Shown here piece by piece: positions 35,740 through 44,859 of a stretch of DNA of 64,000 bases. Location: NCBI GenBank assembly GCA_048939725.1, contig JBHLPG010000001.1:1-64000 (forward strand). The letters are read 5' to 3'. Within the stretch, counting starts at the first letter, position 1. Every line of letters begins with the position of its first letter. This stretch comes from Hodarchaeum sp048939725 (GTDB taxonomy: Archaea > Asgardarchaeota > Heimdallarchaeia > Hodarchaeales > Hodarchaeaceae). The notes beneath the pieces are model-generated. The model ran no database searches. It was given only the letters and a program-made list of their open reading frames with translations, and was not told the DNA's origin. The position numbers and the translations under genes are program-made.

Positions 35740-35866
35740 TGCGGGGGGTGAGATTTGAACTCACGAACGCCTATGCGAGCAGATCTTGAGTCTGGGACAT
35801 GTGTTTCTCGACTAAGTGTCCAATAAACACATTCTGGCCCCGTTGACCTGGCTGGGGTACCCCCGC
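35740..35866 (-). tRNA. tRNA-Leu (anticodon CAA) with non-canonical intron
   Basis: The acceptor stem is GCGGGGG/CCCCCGC with discriminator A. The anticodon loop CT-CAA-GA follows the second of two CCAGA direct repeats. A 42-base insert (about 35796-35837) lies between the D arm and the anticodon-stem 5' strand, and contains the perfect eight-base stem ATGTGTTT/AAACACAT. Removing it gives 85 bases, the same as tRNA-Leu(GAG) at 53204, with an identical 3' half. The CCAGA repeat lets the junction slide without changing the product. The mature stem would have a C-C mismatch at 27-43. Confidence 0.88.
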
Positions 35867-36146
35867 CGTCAATTACGTACTTGTTAGGACTTTTTTCTTA
35901 TATCGCTTCAAATTGTATTGATTTTTTTAAAATTTTGGAGTTACCAATCATCTTGTAGTACAACTACAGAGATGTCTTAATAAATTAAAGGATTGCCTCC
36001 AACGAAAAATTTCAACTAGAATATCAAAAACAAGGTAATTAATATTAATAAGAATGTCTTTCATTCAAGTAGATTAATTGAAAGAGCTTAATTTGAGGTA
36101 CATTTAAGCGTTTGGTAGATTAATTTAAAAATAAATAATCCAATCC

Positions 36147-36344
36147 ATGGTTGAATTTAAGGAGTATTCCAAAGCGATGTATAATCTCCCTTTTTCCTCT
36201 AAAATGTATAATTATCTCATTGGTAGTTCAATTCCAACTTCAAGTACCATCTTATCAGAATTACCTTTTTATCTTGTCCTCTTCGGATCGTTTATAATTT
36301 TAGCATTATTATTCAGATTTTTTAATCGCAAATCTTCCCAGTAG
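36147..36344 (+). CDS. small single-helix membrane protein, 65 aa
   Basis: The C-terminal half is one membrane helix (FYLVLFGSFIILALLFRFF) ending with a basic NRKSSQ tail, so the C-terminus is probably cytoplasmic. ATG 36147 lacks a Shine-Dalgarno; ATG 36177 follows AAGGAG (36159-36164) at 12 bases and would give 55 residues. No family is recognised. It is convergent with the SPOUT gene. Confidence 0.4.
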   Translation: MVEFKEYSKAMYNLPFSSKMYNYLIGSSIPTSSTILSELPFYLVLFGSFIILALLFRFFNRKSSQ

Positions 36345-36355
36345 ATCTTTTTTTA

Positions 36356-37186
36356 TTATAAAAGATCATCAAGCTTACTAAAAGTAATCATTATTGCTTC
36401 CTCTAATCGTAACGAGCGTGTGCCATATTTTTGCAGAATGTTGAGGCAACAATTGAACAAATCACCAACTTTTTTTCCTTCTGCCTTAACCATCTCTGGA
36501 ATCCCTTGGTATGGGCTACCAAATGCTACCAAAAGACTTGATTTTTCTCTTACATCAATGGAAACTGATGCAATTGGTTGACAAGATTTAGAAGTCGCGA
36601 TCTTAAATTCTGATCGGTTCACAAGTAGCTTTCCAAGAGTTGTTGTTGAAGTGTGAACTGAATACCCCCAGTACACATTTTCAGGGGGTTTAGGAAGAAT
36701 TTCTGCTTTAAATCTTTCTTTATTTTTGCGAATTTTAACTGTAACCCGTAATGTTTTATTTAATAATGATTTTCTTGGAGGAGAAAGAACTTCAAGGAGA
36801 TGTGTACCCCCTACATCAGCTACAACACGGCTTTGATTAAGAAATATCGCTGCTTCTCTGACTTCGTTTGGTTTTAGATCTCGAGATCGAATGTGATGTG
36901 GTGTTGCTAATGGAGAGAGAATACCGACAGCAGAAGTGTCACGAGAGAGGGGGAACATTCTTTTTCGAAGGTACTGTGGACATTCGATATATTGAAGAAT
37001 TCTAGAAATAATACGCCTTTCACGGCTGGCTCGAGACGGTTTTAAAAAAGGATCATGATACAGAAGAATATCTTGAACTTGGAAGATTGCAGCAACACGC
37101 GCAATTTGAAATAACTTCTCAGTTTTTGTACGTAGATCACTGCAATCAGTGACCGCAGAATCAGGAATGGCTATTGTTAGTTGCAA
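36356..37186 (-). CDS. SPOUT-class RNA methyltransferase (DUF171/RNA uridine methyltransferase-like), 276 aa
   Basis: The segments LTIAIPDSAVTD, ARVAAIFQVQDILLYHD and the C-terminal VAFGSPYQGIPEM with EEAIMIT match the trefoil-knot SPOUT fold of the DUF171 family, also called C9orf114/SPOUT1. An inserted beta domain lies between (THLLEVLSPPRKS...RVTVKIRKN). In other archaea this gene neighbours rpl3; here it lies 3 kb from that operon on the opposite strand. It probably methylates rRNA; the target is not known from sequence. Confidence 0.85.
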   Translation of the reverse strand: MQLTIAIPDSAVTDCSDLRTKTEKLFQIARVAAIFQVQDILLYHDPFLKPSRASRERRIISRILQYIECPQYLRKRMFPLSRDTSAVGILSPLATPHHIRSRDLKPNEVREAAIFLNQSRVVADVGGTHLLEVLSPPRKSLLNKTLRVTVKIRKNKERFKAEILPKPPENVYWGYSVHTSTTTLGKLLVNRSEFKIATSKSCQPIASVSIDVREKSSLLVAFGSPYQGIPEMVKAEGKKVGDLFNCCLNILQKYGTRSLRLEEAIMITFSKLDDLL

Positions 37187-37252
37187 TTTTTCACTTCTTA
37201 AAGATAAAACAAAGAGTCTACAAAGAAATACAAATACTAAGGTTTCTAGAAT

Positions 37253-38134
37253 CTAAGATAGGTTGTTTTCAAAATAATGCTCTACATATGCTCTAATGAC
37301 ATCTTTTTGATTAATTATTCCAAGTAGCTTACCATCTGCAGATACTACAGGAAGTTGATCGAATTGCTTTGAGCTCATTTTCCTTGCAACCTCACTTATT
37401 GTACTGCCCTTGTAGCACACTTCAACATTTCGTTCCATAATCTCACTTACTGTCATATTTGAGGGTAAAGTTAACGTTTTTGAGCCAATGATCAGTACTG
37501 ATTCACTATCCCAGGAGGAGCTATCATTTTCTGCTCCGTGGCCTGTTCGACTTTTACTTTGGGAGTCCAAGATTTCTACTACCTTAAGGAAATCATGTTG
37601 AGTGATCAATCCCACCATTTCGGTTTCATTTATAACTGGGATACCTTTTTGATGACTTAATCTAAGGATTGAAGCAGCAGCAGGAAGGGGAGTTTTTTCC
37701 CAGATTGCGGTTATATTTGGGGAAAAATAGTTTTCAACATCAGATTGGATTCTAGCTGGAACTACAACTTTTTTAACAAGATCATTTCGCGAAATTAAGC
37801 CAATAAGAGTTTTATTTTCATCAACAATGGGGATACGTTGAAAAACTTCCCTAACGAAAATCCGTGCTGCGGTTATCGCTTTGTCATCAGCTTTTAATGT
37901 TACAACATCTCGCACCATTAACAACGATATTTGGGTTTCATCAGGATTACGAAAAAGATCAGATCGAGATACAATTCCAGCAAGTTCATCAGAACCTTTT
38001 TTCAAAACAGGGTAAACACTCAATCCTGTTTCACGAATTTTATCTAACAAAATATCTCTGTTTCCAGGAATGGTAATAGTGACGAGATCTTCTCTCTTTG
38101 TCATAATTCTGGAAATAAGGAAATCTTTTACCAT
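37253..38134 (-). CDS. four-CBS-domain protein, 293 aa
   Basis: Four CBS repeats are seen, each ending in the I-x-x-x-D motif: LAGIVSRSDLF, LIGLISRNDLV, MVGLITQHDFL, LLGIINQKDVI. They form two Bateman modules that usually bind adenosyl ligands such as AMP or SAM. No catalytic domain is fused, so it is likely a sensor acting on a partner. A linker of ~25 residues separates repeats 3 and 4. Confidence 0.9.
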   Translation of the reverse strand: MVKDFLISRIMTKREDLVTITIPGNRDILLDKIRETGLSVYPVLKKGSDELAGIVSRSDLFRNPDETQISLLMVRDVVTLKADDKAITAARIFVREVFQRIPIVDENKTLIGLISRNDLVKKVVVPARIQSDVENYFSPNITAIWEKTPLPAAASILRLSHQKGIPVINETEMVGLITQHDFLKVVEILDSQSKSRTGHGAENDSSSWDSESVLIIGSKTLTLPSNMTVSEIMERNVEVCYKGSTISEVARKMSSKQFDQLPVVSADGKLLGIINQKDVIRAYVEHYFENNLS

Positions 38135-38230
38135 TTGTTATCACCTATTCAGTAATTTTTTTCTCAATGAAAATCCTTTTTTCCCCAGTGAAGAAATAAA
38201 TGTATGATCAGATAAACTTAGAAGTAATTA

Positions 38231-38416
38231 TCACGCATTAAGGAGAAGTATATTCAAGAGCAATATAATAGCAACAAACGCAACAGCTAATACCACAGTC
38301 CAATATGGTCCCATCTTTAATCCTGGAGAGTCTGATTCAGAATAAAATCTTATTAATCCCGCTCCCGTAGCAGGCATGGGGGAATCTTCTCGCCGCTTAG
38401 ATTTTCTTACACTCAA
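38231..38416 (-). CDS. secG: preprotein translocase subunit Sec61beta/SecG, 61 aa
   Basis: PMPATGAGLIRFYSESDSPG and the single C-terminal membrane helix (WTVVLAVAFVAIILLLNIL) match the archaeal Sec61beta. The start is probably TTG 38416, giving a basic MSVRKSKRRED cytoplasmic tail, with GGTG nine bases upstream. The much longer reading starting at 38605 includes residues absent from this family. It forms the SecYEbeta channel. Confidence 0.88.
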   Translation of the reverse strand: MSVRKSKRREDSPMPATGAGLIRFYSESDSPGLKMGPYWTVVLAVAFVAIILLLNILLLNA

Positions 38417-38730
38417 TCTTGATACACCTTTTGAGTAAATATAGTATCTCGTGTTAATTAACAGTTTTTCTTTAAAATTCTGATTAGTATTCTGGAAAAA
38501 TATTTTCCTATGAAAATCTTGTGTTACATTAGTCGATTCAATACTAACCAGAACGTATCCTTGAACGTAATAAATATATTGTCTCTGTTCAGAGACTGAT
38601 TTCACTTATTCCTTATGAAGTTTTATATAATACGTTAAGTCAATTTAATGAAATTAGAATTTCTTTTTAGATTGTTAAATAATAGCCTCTAATGCTCACA
38701 TACCATTGAAAATGAGGTGAATTTGAAATA

Positions 38731-39516
38731 TTAGCTCCATATATTGAATATCTTCGCCTTAACTGTGTTTAGTCGCCACCACATCCAATCCAACCAATCT
38801 GCAAATTGATCAATAATAGGAACTGGTCCAATCCTCTCTATTACGAAAGCGAAAAGAATAGTTCCAAAAAAACCGATGACTTTGGATGAGACATCGTGAG
38901 CCCAATAAAATGCTTCTTGGGGATCCATATGAAATTGGGTAATTAGGATATAAACACACCAGAGGTGAAATGTTATTCTTAGAGCGTTTCCAATAAATAG
39001 AGCGATAAAGAAAGCAATACTTGCACGAATTTTTGCAATCCATGGAGCTTCTGTTACCATAATAATAGCAATGAGTAATCCTCCAGCTTGCATTCCTGTG
39101 CAAGCTTTTACTATCCAATAATCTCCATCAGGAAGGGGATCTGCATATGGAATCCGTATCCCTGGTGTGTGGATTGTAGCTTCTAGAAATGGAAATGGGC
39201 CGCCTCTCAAAGATTCAGGAATAATAGTACTGGGATCAGTTGAGGGGATTAGATAATTTTCTATTCCCAAAAAATTCAAGAGTCCATGGATTATATCTCT
39301 GGTCGGAATTTCAATAAACACCCAATCAGGTAATGTATATATTAAGAAGGTAATAACTGAAGCGATTAACAAGGTTATTATCATAAGTTTGTCATTGTGA
39401 AATCGCTTCGTGACAGTTTTGTGATCTGATGTTGTTACTGTCTTATCTGGAGATAGCTCGTCTTGGGGGTAGCTAACAATGGACTGAGTATGTGTTTTAC
39501 TTGTCATATCGCTCAA
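38731..39516 (-). CDS. archaeosortase/exosortase family protein, 261 aa
   Basis: The family's three active-site residues are visible: Cys in VKACTGMQAGGLL, Arg in IGNALRITFHLW, and His in YWAHDVSSKVIGF. Five to six membrane helices surround them. Archaeosortases cleave C-terminal PGF-CTERM-like tripartite tags and may attach proteins to lipid. No target with such a tag is recognised in this window. The 40-residue hydrophilic N-terminus is longer than usual. Confidence 0.85.
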   Translation of the reverse strand: MSDMTSKTHTQSIVSYPQDELSPDKTVTTSDHKTVTKRFHNDKLMIITLLIASVITFLIYTLPDWVFIEIPTRDIIHGLLNFLGIENYLIPSTDPSTIIPESLRGGPFPFLEATIHTPGIRIPYADPLPDGDYWIVKACTGMQAGGLLIAIIMVTEAPWIAKIRASIAFFIALFIGNALRITFHLWCVYILITQFHMDPQEAFYWAHDVSSKVIGFFGTILFAFVIERIGPVPIIDQFADWLDWMWWRLNTVKAKIFNIWS

Positions 39517-39699
39517 TCTCTATTTGTTTGGACTGAATGAACTGAAACAGCTTCATTTAAAATTTTTATTCTTCGAAGAGAAATATTATTTTTTTCTTGG
39601 CTTTATACTTTGAGATTTAGAAAGCTATACTTTGAAATCCTTTAAATATCCCAGCTCAAATCTTAAAAATAAGTCTGGCCGTAAAGGCACATTCAATTT

Positions 39700-41340
39700 T
39701 CAAGAAGATTGAAATTTTTTTGGATCTTTGAGGACATACCATCCATATTTAACTGCACAGATTTCTTTCTCAACCAAATCTCGTAAAACTTGTTTAATTT
39801 GTTCTTTGGGGAGTTTAACATCTGATGTCAGAAGGTTTGACTGTGCTTTATAATGAGGCCGTTGTAAAAGTGCTTTAATTACTTCTTCTTCAGACGAGGA
39901 AAGATCTATATCCTTAGGCATTTTATATTGGATAGATTCTTTAACTTGAGTAAGAGAAGAACCCCGTTTATGCTCAAGGATGTGTTTATCCTTTAGAATA
40001 TACCAACCATAAGAAACACGTAAGATTCCTTTTTCAACTAGATTTCTTAAAACCTCTTTTAGAACGCTTTGTTTTAAGCCTGTTGGCCGCGTGAGGAGGT
40101 TTGATTGTGCTTTAAGATTTGGTCTTGACTTAATTGCTTTAATAGTAGCAATCTCTTCGGGTGTTAAACCTTCACCAACACGAGAGATGCGAGGGGACTT
40201 CTTTTTCTTCTTTTTTCTCTCACCCTCACTAAATGTCTTCTTAAAGAAAGGTAAATGACTTTTTTTAATGATGTACCATCCAACTTGCGTTCTAAGGAGC
40301 CCTTTTGAGATTAAACTTCGTAAAAGCATTTCAGCTTCATCAATGGGGATATTTATGTCCTTAGCCAATATTTCTGGTTTTGTACGATGTTTAATTCGCA
40401 TGTACGTTCGTTCAAGGATTTCCATTTCTGATTCAGTTGGTAGATCTTCCTCCCAATTATCACGTCTAAACAATGAAGTTGTCTGTTTTAAGTAAGGTTG
40501 AATAGTGTTTGAGTAGGATTTTTGAGGGGGGATAGGATGGAAAATATCAGATTCCATCTCATCAACAGAATCCTGAACTGTAGAATTATCTGTCTCTGCT
40601 GAGTCTTCTTCATAGTCGTGAACTTCAGAATCTATTGCTGAAGGAGAACTAGAAGTAAATGGGACTTCTACATCAACAGTGGATCTGGGAGTTAAATCTG
40701 ATACCTCTTGAGTTGGCTGCTCTTCGATTAGATGATCTGAAAGGTATGACTCAGTAGGGAACTGATCTTTTTGTTGAAAATCGCTATGTTTCTCAAAATC
40801 CCTCATGAAATTATCTTTCGATGCCATTACTGAGGTTATAGGGGATTTTGAACTAATCTGAGGTGTTTGTTTAGTTTTTTCTCGATTCGATATTCGGTGA
40901 TTATTTGAAGCAATCGAATTCTGGCTAAAAATCAGGGTTTTTTGGGTTGAGCTAATTGAATAATCTTGGTTGTCCAGGAGGGTGATAATTTGGTTCGTCA
41001 ATGTCTCGAACGGAGAGCCGATACCTTCTGCTTCAATAATGAGAGGTTCACCCACCTTAGTAGTAAAGGAATATTTGACTCTAATCTTCCTCAAGCTCAA
41101 TTTATTTAAATTGAAAAATTCCTGAATTTCCCGGTTCATAACCGTTGATTCATCACCGTGGATTTCAAGAGTATAATCTTGTTCTGAGCGATTTTCTTCA
41201 ATATAAAAAACAAGACTTGGAAAATCTGGAATCCGAGGAGTTGCATGAACACTATTCTCGATGAATTCAATATCACGGAAACGACCACGTGCTTTTAAGA
41301 AATTTACAAAATCATTTAAAACCGTATTCTGACGATACAC
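39700..41340 (-). CDS. protein with three tandem winged-helix domains, 546 aa
   Basis: Residues 1-125 form an alpha/beta domain I do not recognise. Residues ~130-315 are low-complexity and acidic. Three winged-helix units follow at ~325-385, ~415-475 and ~490-545, each ending in the same GWY-x-x-K pattern (GWYIIKKSH, GWYILKDKH, GWYVLKDPK). A Lys-rich linker (GERKKKKKKSPR) separates the first two. The repeats imply multivalent DNA or RNA binding. No named family is recognised. Confidence 0.65.
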   Translation of the reverse strand: MYRQNTVLNDFVNFLKARGRFRDIEFIENSVHATPRIPDFPSLVFYIEENRSEQDYTLEIHGDESTVMNREIQEFFNLNKLSLRKIRVKYSFTTKVGEPLIIEAEGIGSPFETLTNQIITLLDNQDYSISSTQKTLIFSQNSIASNNHRISNREKTKQTPQISSKSPITSVMASKDNFMRDFEKHSDFQQKDQFPTESYLSDHLIEEQPTQEVSDLTPRSTVDVEVPFTSSSPSAIDSEVHDYEEDSAETDNSTVQDSVDEMESDIFHPIPPQKSYSNTIQPYLKQTTSLFRRDNWEEDLPTESEMEILERTYMRIKHRTKPEILAKDINIPIDEAEMLLRSLISKGLLRTQVGWYIIKKSHLPFFKKTFSEGERKKKKKKSPRISRVGEGLTPEEIATIKAIKSRPNLKAQSNLLTRPTGLKQSVLKEVLRNLVEKGILRVSYGWYILKDKHILEHKRGSSLTQVKESIQYKMPKDIDLSSSEEEVIKALLQRPHYKAQSNLLTSDVKLPKEQIKQVLRDLVEKEICAVKYGWYVLKDPKKFQSS

Positions 41341-41639
41341 TCAAAACAAATCCCATTAAATGCGGAATAAAACCCATTGGAGAAAAAACAATAAAGATAA
41401 TCCGACTAGAAGCTCTTTTGTATCGTCTTGAAAAACTTTTTGGTATTTCAGAGGGAGATCTCGATCTTTCAGAGCCTTTCGTAACATAATTTCGATTAAA
41501 ACTGAATATGGGAATAAATTACTCGAACAAAGCATCAAATTAAGAACATTAAGAAATTACTGGGTAAATATGAAAGTCATTTCAAGAGAAATATACTTTC
41601 TGATTGTTTCAACAAACAGCTGAGGAAAAAAAGAGAGCT
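41341..41639. other. intergenic region, no gene seen
   Basis: About 300 bases between two minus-strand winged-helix genes. Overlapping 60-66-codon frames exist on both strands but neither has a start context or recognisable features. Confidence 0.35.
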
Positions 41640-42107
41640 TCAACCTCTATTCAATAGTTTCTCACGAATTTCCTCTAGTGTTAAATCCTTGATCTCCTTA
41701 CGAAGGTTCTCTGGAATAGAAAAAATTAAATTACTCATTCCTTCAAAATTCAATTGATCGGGATGTTGGAGAACCTCTTCCCATAAGGAAACATAATTAT
41801 GCAAGGGGATTCCCAAAGGTGTTTGAGAAATCAACCTGTATTCATGTAAAGATTTATTTTCTTCTCTTCGTGAGTTAATTTGCTCCTGGACGGAAGAATT
41901 AATTCTTGGTGTCGGAACTCGCTCAACCAAACCAAAATAATACAACTCACCTAAGACCGCAACCACCGTCGGCATATCTGTATCAAGGTTTCCCAAAGAT
42001 TTCGTAATTTGAGGGATTGACATCGGTTGATCGGTGAGTAATTGTAGTATTGTAAGGGAGAGTGGATTATCCAAGAGCTTAGCTATCATTTCATGAAACT
42101 GCATCAT
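41640..42107 (-). CDS. winged-helix transcriptional regulator, 155 aa
   Basis: Residues ~8-70 form a winged helix: LLDNPLSLTILQLLTDQPMS, IPQITKSL, then TVVAVLGELYYFGLVERV. A ~40-residue linker and C-terminal helices follow. It is divergent from the ABC transporter ATPase (152 bases), so it may regulate that gene. This is inference from context. Confidence 0.7.
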   Translation of the reverse strand: MMQFHEMIAKLLDNPLSLTILQLLTDQPMSIPQITKSLGNLDTDMPTVVAVLGELYYFGLVERVPTPRINSSVQEQINSRREENKSLHEYRLISQTPLGIPLHNYVSLWEEVLQHPDQLNFEGMSNLIFSIPENLRKEIKDLTLEEIREKLLNRG

Positions 42108-42259
42108 TCGAAAGAAAAATCAGGCTAGAATCTTAAATGGTTGCACTATAAAAAGACAATTAAAATACATGAACATCGGATTCCATATCTAATATAGGCA
42201 TTGGTCAACATATTTTTTCATAGATCGGGCAAAAATAAGGAAATAATAGAGGAGTCAAA

Positions 42260-42967
42260 ATGGCAGAACCCAATGGAAGTGATACTATTGTCGAATGTAT
42301 TGATTTAAAGAAATCTTACATTCTAGGGGAAGTAAAAGTGGATGCTTTAAGGGGAATTAATATGAAAATTAAGCGCGGGGAAATGGTAGCTATCCAAGGT
42401 CCATCAGGTTGTGGTAAAACAACCTTATTAAATATTATTGGATCGTTAGATTATCCTACCTCTGGAAAAGTGCTTCTTGAAGGGAAAGAAATCTCAACAG
42501 CTAGTGAACGGGAACTCACGGAAATACGTAGGAAGAGCGTGGGTTTTATCTTCCAATTCTATAATCTATTACCAGTGTTAACGTCTCTAGAAAATGTAGA
42601 ACTTCCAATGCTGATAGCAGGTAAATCAAAAGAAGAAAGACATGAAAGAGCAATGGATTTACTTGGGAAGGTGGGATTGCTTGAAAGAAAAGATCACAAG
42701 CCTGATGAGTTGAGTGGCGGAGAACGACAACGAGTCGCCATAGCTCGAGCCCTAGCTAACCATCCTTTAATTTTATTAGCAGATGAACCCACTGGAGACT
42801 TGGATACAGAAACAGGATTAGCAATAATCAAATTACTCAAAGAAATTAATAAGACTGAAAATCAAACATTAATTCTAGTGACTCATGATGGTAATATAGC
42901 TAACCAATCAGAGAGAATTTTCCATATCATAGATGGGTTGATATCATCGGTACAAGAAGTAATATAA
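42260..42967 (+). CDS. ABC transporter ATP-binding protein (MacB/LolD type), 235 aa
   Basis: Walker A GPSGCGKTT, Q-loop FQFYNLLPVLT, signature LSGGERQRVAIARAL, Walker B LLADEPTGDLD and H-loop LVTHD are all intact. The MacB/LolD group works with FtsX-like permeases in lipid or peptide export. No permease gene is adjacent: the next gene is TFB on the other strand, so the partner must lie elsewhere. Shine-Dalgarno GAGGAG precedes ATG. Confidence 0.95.
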   Translation: MAEPNGSDTIVECIDLKKSYILGEVKVDALRGINMKIKRGEMVAIQGPSGCGKTTLLNIIGSLDYPTSGKVLLEGKEISTASERELTEIRRKSVGFIFQFYNLLPVLTSLENVELPMLIAGKSKEERHERAMDLLGKVGLLERKDHKPDELSGGERQRVAIARALANHPLILLADEPTGDLDTETGLAIIKLLKEINKTENQTLILVTHDGNIANQSERIFHIIDGLISSVQEVI

Positions 42968-42988
42968 GAATAACTATGAACCTAATAT

Positions 42989-43936
42989 CTAAATGAGTAA
43001 AGCACGGAGGGAATCATTACCTGTTCTTTTGGATTCCTCGTCTAGGATCTTTATCAGCTCCTTAAACCGATTTCTTATAGTCACAGGAGTGATTTTTGCA
43101 ACATTAGCGATTTCCTGTTGAGTTCTCCGTTCCCCAGTTTGGATTGTTGAAATGTAAAGAGCAGCTGCAGCAAGACTCATTGGATTTTTTCCAACAGTTG
43201 CTCCTCTACTCCTTGCAATATTTAGAATTTCGACTGCCTGCCTACGTGCTTTCATCGTAACACGTAAACTAATACCTAGACGATGAACTAGGGCAGAATA
43301 GTCACTTGGAAATACTTTCAAGTCTAGCTTCTGAAGAATTATACGAATACAGCGCCCAAGTTCTTTAGATGAAATATTGGAAACCGATGCAATGTCCTTC
43401 AACGTTTGAGGTAATTTCTTTCTGCGACAAGCTAAATAGAGGCTGGCGGAAATCATGCCATCAATAGAGCGCCCACGAATGAGATTCCGCTTGAGGGCTT
43501 TTCGATAAATCATTGCTCCCATCTCAGCAACATCTTCAGGGAGCTCTAGCTGACTTTTGATCCTTTTTAATTCTTTGAGGGCAAATCTTAAGTTACGAAT
43601 CTCTGACTTTCGAGTTCGATTATCGATTCGTGATAAGCGTCGGTACTTAGTTTGGGACGAAAAAGGAAGCGTTTTGCCCGAAATATCCTTTCGGATATTA
43701 CCAATCTGTGTTCGTAAGCCCATTTCAGCTTTTAAGGGAGTAATAGGGCTCCCTGTGCGAGACCGTTCCGCAAGTTCACTAGAATTATATGCCCGCCATT
43801 CAGGCCCCATATCGATTTGCATGTCAAGTACCAAGCCACAAGAAGCGCATATGCTAGTCCCTTTCGTAAAGTCCATAACTATATCGACACTACCACATTC
43901 GGGACATTTGGGTTCTTGAGATGCAACAGGCGGCAA
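42989..43936 (-). CDS. tfb: transcription initiation factor TFB, 315 aa
   Basis: The N-terminal zinc ribbon is CPECGSVD...CASCGLVLD, followed by the B-reader segment. Two cyclin folds follow, with ASLYLACRRKKLPQTLKDIASVS and AAALYISTIQTGERRTQQEIANVA. Start is TTG 43936 preceded by AGGAGGG. It recruits RNA polymerase with TBP, whose gene is divergent 0.3 kb away. Confidence 0.97.
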   Translation of the reverse strand: MPPVASQEPKCPECGSVDIVMDFTKGTSICASCGLVLDMQIDMGPEWRAYNSSELAERSRTGSPITPLKAEMGLRTQIGNIRKDISGKTLPFSSQTKYRRLSRIDNRTRKSEIRNLRFALKELKRIKSQLELPEDVAEMGAMIYRKALKRNLIRGRSIDGMISASLYLACRRKKLPQTLKDIASVSNISSKELGRCIRIILQKLDLKVFPSDYSALVHRLGISLRVTMKARRQAVEILNIARSRGATVGKNPMSLAAAALYISTIQTGERRTQQEIANVAKITPVTIRNRFKELIKILDEESKRTGNDSLRALLI

Positions 43937-44176
43937 AAGAGGGCCCTCCTAAAGGTTGAGAACTGAATCAGGTCTCATCCCCACAAATACCCCCCATACA
44001 TGTTTAAAAGGTTTTTCTTAAAAGGTTTTATCAATAAAAAATATTTTTTTTGGAAAATAATGTCTTGAAATTAAACATTATCATGTTTTAAGTCATAAAG
44101 AAGCCTAAAATTGATTTTCATTGAAATTTTAGAATTTCATTAACTTATACCAACATTATCTGGGACTTTGTAATAA

Positions 44177-44204
44177 CTCTCTTTATAAAGCTTTATAAAG
44201 AGAG
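44177..44204. promoter_or_regulatory. 28-bp perfect palindrome with two TATA boxes upstream of tbp
   Basis: The sequence CTCTCTTTATAAAG followed by CTTTATAAAGAGAG is its own reverse complement over 28 bases. Each half contains TTTATAAA, a consensus archaeal TATA box. The centre is ~63 bases before GTG 44254 of TBP and ~255 bases from the TFB start on the other strand. TBP could bind both boxes and regulate its own gene. Confidence 0.8.
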
Positions 44205-44253
44205 GGGAAGGTAATATCTTTTGTGTAATAGGTGGGTTTTAGATCGGTTTATT

Positions 44254-44855
<602 letters not shown>

Positions 44856-44859
<4 letters not shown>

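Noticed and set aside
38417..38605. N-terminal extension of Sec61beta (63 residues)
   Set aside because: Sec61beta is ~55-60 residues; the extension is not part of the family and TTG 38416 has a ribosome site. It is most likely untranslated leader.
41289..41538. Short frames on both strands between two winged-helix genes
   Set aside because: They overlap each other and partly the 39700-41340 gene, with no start context or recognisable sequence.
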